Source: Micromonospora sp. ATCC 39149 (GTDB lineage: Bacteria > Actinomycetota > Actinomycetes > Mycobacteriales > Micromonosporaceae). Taken from it: a stretch of DNA of 64,000 bases. This document shows, piece after piece, positions 59,837 through 64,000 of the stretch (positions within the stretch are counted from its first letter, which is position 1; each line of letters starts with the position of its first letter). Position numbers and translations under genes: made by a program. The notes under the pieces are model-generated. The model did not search any database and was not told the DNA's origin. It saw only the letters and a program-made list of their open reading frames with translations. The stretch is from contig NZ_GG657738.1 of the NCBI RefSeq assembly GCF_000158815.1, forward strand, positions 4,165,596-4,229,595, in the 5' to 3' direction.

Positions 59837-61150
59837 TCAGCGGGCGGCGGCGAGTTTCAGGACCAGGTCGGCGGCCCGGCCCACCCCGCCGGCCTGGCGG
59901 CTCTGCTCGCCCCAGTGCCGGCTGCGCTCCCGGAAGGAGTCCTCGGTGAGCAGCCGGTGCAGCTTCCTGGCCACCTCGTCGGCGTCGACGTGCGGTGGAC
60001 GGTCGAGCGCCAGCCCGACGCCGGCGTCGACCGCGCGGGCGGCGATGTCGTAGCAGTCCAGCCAGAACGGGGTCAGCAGCATCGGCTGCCCGAAGTGGAC
60101 GCCCTCGTGGAAGCCGTTGGCCCCGCCGTGGCAGACGAAGGCCCGGACGTTCGGGTGGGCCAGCACGTCGAGCTGGGACGGTATCCACTCCTCGACCCGT
60201 ACGTGTGGTGGCAGCGGGCCGGGCAGCAGGTGCCGCTGCGCGGCGGGCAGTTTCCACAGCACCTGGTGCTCGGGCCCGATCGCGCTCAGCGCCTCGGCGA
60301 ACGCGCGCACCTGCGGACCGGTGAGCCGGGCCAGGGTGCCCAGGCAGGCGTAGACCACCGAGGTCTGCCGGTCGAGCCAGTCGGTCAGCTCGCCGCCCGG
60401 CGCGGGTTCGCGCGGTGGCACCATCGGGCCGAACAGGTGCAGGTGTTCCGGCGCGGGGAAGGGATACTCCAGCCCGAACACGGTGTACCCGAAGACGGCG
60501 ACCGCGGCAGCGCTGTACTTCTCGGGGTCGCCGAAGGCGTTGCCGATCCCCTGGGCGCGGCGGTGCCGGGCCGGGCCGAGCAGCGCGCCGAGCAGCGACA
60601 GCCGCAGCCGTGCCCGGAAGGTCAGGTTGGCCCACCGCTGTCGGGGGCCCAGCCGGCGCGGCAAACCGGAGGTGGGGGTCGGGTAGTCCCACGGCAGCCG
60701 GCTCAGGTAGATGTTGCTGGGCGGGAACGGCAGACTCAGCACGTACGGCACCCCCCTGGCCAGCGCCGCGTCGAGCGCGCCCAGGTTCAGCATGTCGATC
60801 ACCATCAGCCCGGGCCGGATCTCGTCGATCTGTTCGAGGGTCAGCTCGCGGACCCGGTCGGCCACGTCCGGGATCCGGATCTGCCGGGCGAGGGCCACCA
60901 GGCCGGCAGTGGTCATCGGCCCCCGGGTCATCGCGGCGTACATCTCGTCGTCGACGCGGAGCAGGGTGTCCCCGGTGGAGCGGAAGCGCAGCGGGCTGCC
61001 GGTGGCGTTGGCCGCCACCCGGTCCCGCGCCTCCTCCTCGGCGGCGAACCACAGGTCCGGCTCGCCGCGCCGGGACAGCTCCCCGGCGATGGCGAGCAGG
61101 GGGTTGAGCTGCCCCGGGTGCGCGGGGCTGGCGAAGAGGACGGGGCGCAT
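59837..61150 (-). CDS. macrolide-type UDP-glycosyltransferase
   Basis: A 437-aa GT-B fold glycosyltransferase (GT1). N-terminal acceptor domain starts MRPVLFASPAHPGQLNPLLA. The C-terminal donor domain carries 'VYACLGTLARLTGPQVRAFA', 'VRVEEWIPSQLDVLAHPNVR' and the donor motif 'FVCHGGANGFHEGVHFGQPM'. The enzyme would attach a hexose to an aglycone or inactivate a macrolide-like compound. ATG at 61150 after GGAGGG. It lies 11 bases downstream of the P450 gene, so they form one operon. Confidence 0.9.
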   Translation of the reverse strand: MRPVLFASPAHPGQLNPLLAIAGELSRRGEPDLWFAAEEEARDRVAANATGSPLRFRSTGDTLLRVDDEMYAAMTRGPMTTAGLVALARQIRIPDVADRVRELTLEQIDEIRPGLMVIDMLNLGALDAALARGVPYVLSLPFPPSNIYLSRLPWDYPTPTSGLPRRLGPRQRWANLTFRARLRLSLLGALLGPARHRRAQGIGNAFGDPEKYSAAAVAVFGYTVFGLEYPFPAPEHLHLFGPMVPPREPAPGGELTDWLDRQTSVVYACLGTLARLTGPQVRAFAEALSAIGPEHQVLWKLPAAQRHLLPGPLPPHVRVEEWIPSQLDVLAHPNVRAFVCHGGANGFHEGVHFGQPMLLTPFWLDCYDIAARAVDAGVGLALDRPPHVDADEVARKLHRLLTEDSFRERSRHWGEQSRQAGGVGRAADLVLKLAAAR

Positions 61151-61161
61151 GGGTATCCCTC

Positions 61162-62475
61162 CTACGGCCGCAGCCGTACCGGCAGGTGGTCGTATCCGCG
61201 CAGCACCCGGGTCGGACGGCGGCGCGGCACCGCGGCCAGCGCCGCGTCGGGATAGCGCTCGAAGAAGGCGCTGAGCCCGAGCTGGCCCTCCAGCCGGGCG
61301 AGCGCGGCACCGAGGCAGTAGTGCACTCCGCTGGAGAACGAGAGGTGGTCTCGGGCGTTGGCCCGGGTGATGTCGAAGCGGTCCGGGTCGGGGAAGACGG
61401 CGGGGTCCCGGTTCGCGCCGCCCATCATCGGGACCACGATCTCCCCGGCACGCACCGGTACGCCGGCCACCTCCGTGTCGGCGCGGCAGTACCGGGCGGT
61501 GGTCTGGGCGGGTGAGTCGTACCGCAGGATCTCCTCCACCGCGTTGGGCCATCCGTCGGGTCGTTCGCGGAGCGCCCTGAGCTGGTCGGGGTGACGGATG
61601 AGCAGGTAGATGCCGGTGCCGAGCAGGTTGACGGTGGTCTCGAACCCGGCCACCAGCAGCAGGCCGGCGGTGGCCAGCAACTCCTCCTCGGTGAGCCGCT
61701 CGCCCTCGCTGTCGAGGTGTACGAGGCGGCTGAGCAGGTCGTCGCCGGGATCGGCGCGCAGCCGGGCGAAGTGCCCGCGCAGCCATGCGTTGAGTTGCCG
61801 GATGGCGTCCTCGGCGTGGTGGTACTGGCGCAGCGTCAGCCCGAGGTCGAGCGTCGGGGTGGCGGCCTCGCCCCACGCCAGGAACCGCTGCCGCATGTGC
61901 TGTGGCACGCCGAGGATCTCGGCGATCACGGTGAGCGGCAGCAGACTGGCGTAGCGCTCGATGATCTCCACGGTGCCGGTCCCGCCCGGGGCCGGGGCCA
62001 GGTCGTCCAGCAGGGCCTCGGTGTGCCGCTCGATCCGTGGGCGCAGCCCCTCGATGGCCCGGGGGGTGAAGACCTTGGCGACCAGCCGGCGGTAGCGGGT
62101 GTGCGTCGGCGGGTCGACGACCAGCATCGAGGGCGGGTCGGCCGGCCCGATGGGCCGTCCGCTGCGGCCCAGGCGGCGCACCACCGCGATCGGGCCGGGT
62201 GCCGGTAGCGATTCCAGGTCGCTGCTGAACGCCTCGCCGCGCAGCACCGCGACGACCGCGTCGTGCCGGGTGGTGCTCCACATGAGCCGGCCGCGGACCA
62301 GCGCGCCGGCTTCGCGGACCTCCCGGTAGAACGGGTACGGGTCGTCGCGGATGGCCGGATCGAAGAAGAGCCGGGCCTGCGCGTCACCCCGGCGGGCGGC
62401 GGCGCTGATGCCGAGCCGGGCCAGGCCGTGCCGGTCGAGCCAACGCAGGAAGGTCCCCGGTCTGGTCAGCCTCAC
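61162..62475 (-). CDS. cytochrome P450
   Basis: A 437-aa bacterial class I P450 (CYP107/CYP105-like look). The haem-binding loop is FSSGVHYCLGAALARLE with proximal Cys387. The I-helix motif AGFETTVN (normally A/G-G-x-D/E-T-T) and EEILR (ExxR) are present. The start is GTG at 62475 after GGGGAGG. The 11-bp gap to the glycosyltransferase gene indicates co-translation. The pair likely hydroxylates then glycosylates a secondary metabolite. Ferredoxin and reductase genes are not adjacent. Confidence 0.92.
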   Translation of the reverse strand: MRLTRPGTFLRWLDRHGLARLGISAAARRGDAQARLFFDPAIRDDPYPFYREVREAGALVRGRLMWSTTRHDAVVAVLRGEAFSSDLESLPAPGPIAVVRRLGRSGRPIGPADPPSMLVVDPPTHTRYRRLVAKVFTPRAIEGLRPRIERHTEALLDDLAPAPGGTGTVEIIERYASLLPLTVIAEILGVPQHMRQRFLAWGEAATPTLDLGLTLRQYHHAEDAIRQLNAWLRGHFARLRADPGDDLLSRLVHLDSEGERLTEEELLATAGLLLVAGFETTVNLLGTGIYLLIRHPDQLRALRERPDGWPNAVEEILRYDSPAQTTARYCRADTEVAGVPVRAGEIVVPMMGGANRDPAVFPDPDRFDITRANARDHLSFSSGVHYCLGAALARLEGQLGLSAFFERYPDAALAAVPRRRPTRVLRGYDHLPVRLRP

Positions 62476-62781
62476 CCGAACCTCCCCACCTCGGCCGTCC
62501 CGGATACCCGTGCGATTCCCGTCGTAGTTATGACGGGCGTCAATTCCTACCTGCGTGCGGGGATTTCCCGGGTTGATCTCGAAAGGAACTTATACATCAG
62601 TCGGGGAGCTTTGCGCAACGAACTCCCTCGCTGCATGAGAATCCGATGTGAAAGTGTCGCACGCGCTGACGTAAACGTTGATTGTCGGGTACTGTCCAGC
62701 GCCATGGCAGCGACGGAAGTCGATCAAATTGTCATCGGGTAGGGCGTCGTTCGCGGCCGGAGCAGTCGTGAGGGGTGAGCA
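62476..62781. other. divergent promoter region between P450 and condensation-domain genes
   Basis: 306 bp, clearly richer in A/T than the flanks (for example around 62580-62700: AGGAACTTATACATCAG, GACGTAAACGTTGATTG). It probably holds the promoters of both biosynthetic arms. No gene is supported. Confidence 0.55.
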
Positions 62782-64000
62782 GTGAAGAATGTCGACCGGG
62801 CACCGTTGACCACAGTTCAGGCCGACATCTGGGTAGCTAGTCGGCTATGTCCGGAGCTGCCCCAGTTCAACGTCGGGGGTTACCTGCGGTTCACCGGCCC
62901 CCTTGACCTCGAACTCATGCGTACCTGTATGAATCGGGCCGTGCTTCGAAACGACGCGTTGCGGCTGCGTTTCGAAGAAGAGAACGGCGAGCCCTACCAG
63001 TGGGTCGAGGACGAGTCGCCGGTAATTGCTACCATCGACTTCTCGGGAGAAGTCGACCCCCGCGCGGCCTGCCATTCCTGGATGGCGCGGTCGTTCGACC
63101 GTCCGTTTCCGTTGCGCCGGAGCAGAATGTACGAGTTGGCCCTGCTCGTCGAGAGCGAATCGGTCACCTACGCATATCTCAACGCGCATCACCTCGTTAC
63201 CGACGGCTGGGGCGGGCGGCTGCTGCTGCGGCAGGCGAGCGAGGGCTACGCCCGCCTGCTGCGCACCGGGGAGACCGTCGAGGAGCCGCAGCCGTCGTAT
63301 CTGGCCGTGGCCCGAGCGCGGGCCGCCCAGCCACGATCGGCCGGACGGGAGCGGGACCTCGACCACCTCCGCGCCGCGCTGGCGGGCGTGACCCCGGCCC
63401 TGTTCCCGCGCCGCGCGACCAGCGACCCGGCCGACGCCGGGGCAGCCGGCAGCGCGCGGCACAGCTTCCTGATCGACCGGGCCCTGGTCGACCGGATCAC
63501 GGCCCGGGGCGCGTCCCCGTTCACCTTCCTCGCCTCGGCCGTCGCCGCCTACCTTACCCGGATCCACCGCACCGAGCAGGTCGTCCTCGGCGTACCGGTG
63601 CTCAACCGCCGGACCCACGTCGAACGGCGCACCGTCGGCCACTTCGCCAACGAGTTGCCGCTGCCGGTACGGGTCGACGGCGCGCGACCGCTGGCGGACC
63701 TGGTCGCCGGGGTCCAGGAGACCCTGCGCGCGCTCTGGACCCAACAGGGCCGGTCCCGGGGCGACCTGCTGCGCGGTGTGGCGCTGCCCGACGGCGGCCG
63801 GCAGCTCTACGACGTGACCCTGTCCTGGATGCGCTGGCCCCGCCCCGAGCCGATCCCCGGGATCGAGCAGCAGACGATGGTGCGCAGCCGACTGCACGAC
63901 CGGCACGTCCTGGCCGTGCTGGTCAACGACTTCGACGACGGCCCGCTGAGGGTGGACCTCGACTACGCCCCGGACGTGTTCGACGAGGACTTCCCGATCG
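62782..64000 (+). CDS. NRPS condensation-domain protein, partial at right edge
   Basis: GTG at 62782 (VKNVDRAPLTTVQADIWVAS) after GAGGGGTGAG, open to the window end (406 residues visible). The condensation signature HHxxxDG is HHLVTDG at 136-142, with catalytic H137. Other core motifs are visible: 'TTVQADIWVASRLCPELPQF' (C1), 'LRNDALRLRF' (C2), 'VLGVPVLNRR' and 'VGHFANELPL' (C5-like). It forms peptide or ester bonds on carrier proteins and is usually followed by an adenylation domain. It likely starts an NRPS that forms the core of the locus. Confidence 0.9.
   Translation, partial: MKNVDRAPLTTVQADIWVASRLCPELPQFNVGGYLRFTGPLDLELMRTCMNRAVLRNDALRLRFEEENGEPYQWVEDESPVIATIDFSGEVDPRAACHSWMARSFDRPFPLRRSRMYELALLVESESVTYAYLNAHHLVTDGWGGRLLLRQASEGYARLLRTGETVEEPQPSYLAVARARAAQPRSAGRERDLDHLRAALAGVTPALFPRRATSDPADAGAAGSARHSFLIDRALVDRITARGASPFTFLASAVAAYLTRIHRTEQVVLGVPVLNRRTHVERRTVGHFANELPLPVRVDGARPLADLVAGVQETLRALWTQQGRSRGDLLRGVALPDGGRQLYDVTLSWMRWPRPEPIPGIEQQTMVRSRLHDRHVLAVLVNDFDDGPLRVDLDYAPDVFDEDFPI

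Noticed and set aside
57912..61310. A 1132-residue continuous minus-strand frame
   Set aside because: Only its last 301 residues (from GTG 58817) look like a protein; the rest is an out-of-frame shadow of the methyltransferase and glycosyltransferase genes.

Overview
The window is chromosomal DNA from a high-GC actinobacterium. Strong third-position G/C bias, frequent GTG starts, leaderless promoters with TAGNNT -10 boxes and an actinobacterial gene set (TatB/HtrA/Mrp block, FurA-type regulator, DUF3117, DUF6758, SigE-family ECF sigma factor, ethylmalonyl-CoA pathway enzymes) fit Micromonosporaceae, most likely Micromonospora or a close relative. The genus is inferred from gene content, not measured.

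Left part (1-44.6 kb) is mostly conserved core. A frameshifted tag gene and an enoyl-CoA hydratase/PaaX pair open the window. A block syntenic with Mycobacterium Rv1220c-Rv1232c follows (O-methyltransferase, HtrA, TatB, Mrp, DUF1003, MgtE_N/CBS); sigE and its anti-sigma gene, present there in Mycobacterium, are absent here. Three enzymes resembling the Streptomyces ccr-cluster module (CoA-ester lyase 15.4 kb, acyl-CoA dehydrogenase 18.6 kb, MaoC hydratase 24.5 kb) are dispersed. Housekeeping genes follow (radical SAM protein, thioredoxin, TrmH, PH-domain protein, ECF sigma with membrane partner, PHP, MarC, RecB-like nuclease, FurA), then a second block syntenic with Rv0991c-Rv0996 (FmdB, 5-FTHF cyclo-ligase, GalU, MoeA, RimJ-like, membrane protein) with a frameshifted GGDEF protein inserted before galU.

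Accessory region (44.6-57.0 kb) starts at tRNA-Ala(CGC) and ends near a 3' tRNA-like fragment carrying the same 17-bp T-arm sequence and a closely similar terminator. A decayed tyrosine recombinase abuts the tRNA. Between the two ends lie a C39-like peptidase gene broken at its catalytic cysteine, an AraC/DsbA/NAD(P)-binding redox module, a MerR regulator with a textbook 19-bp-spacer promoter and membrane partner, a Tn3 transposase fragment, a wrecked ltrA gene, a secreted GH10-CBM13-GH62 xylan-degrading enzyme behind a GAAAC operator cluster, and an SPFH-RHH-GPP34 operon. This looks like an old, eroded integrative element.

Right part (57.0-64.0 kb) is the edge of a natural-product locus: a truncated, frameshifted copy of a glycosyltransferase 3' end, a HEAT-repeat-like protein, a SAM methyltransferase, a macrolide-type glycosyltransferase and a cytochrome P450 on the minus strand, and divergently a condensation-domain protein (NRPS type) running off the right edge.

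At least four genes (tag, GGDEF, C39-like, UGT remnant) carry apparent single-base indels, so either gene decay is common here or the assembly contains indel errors.
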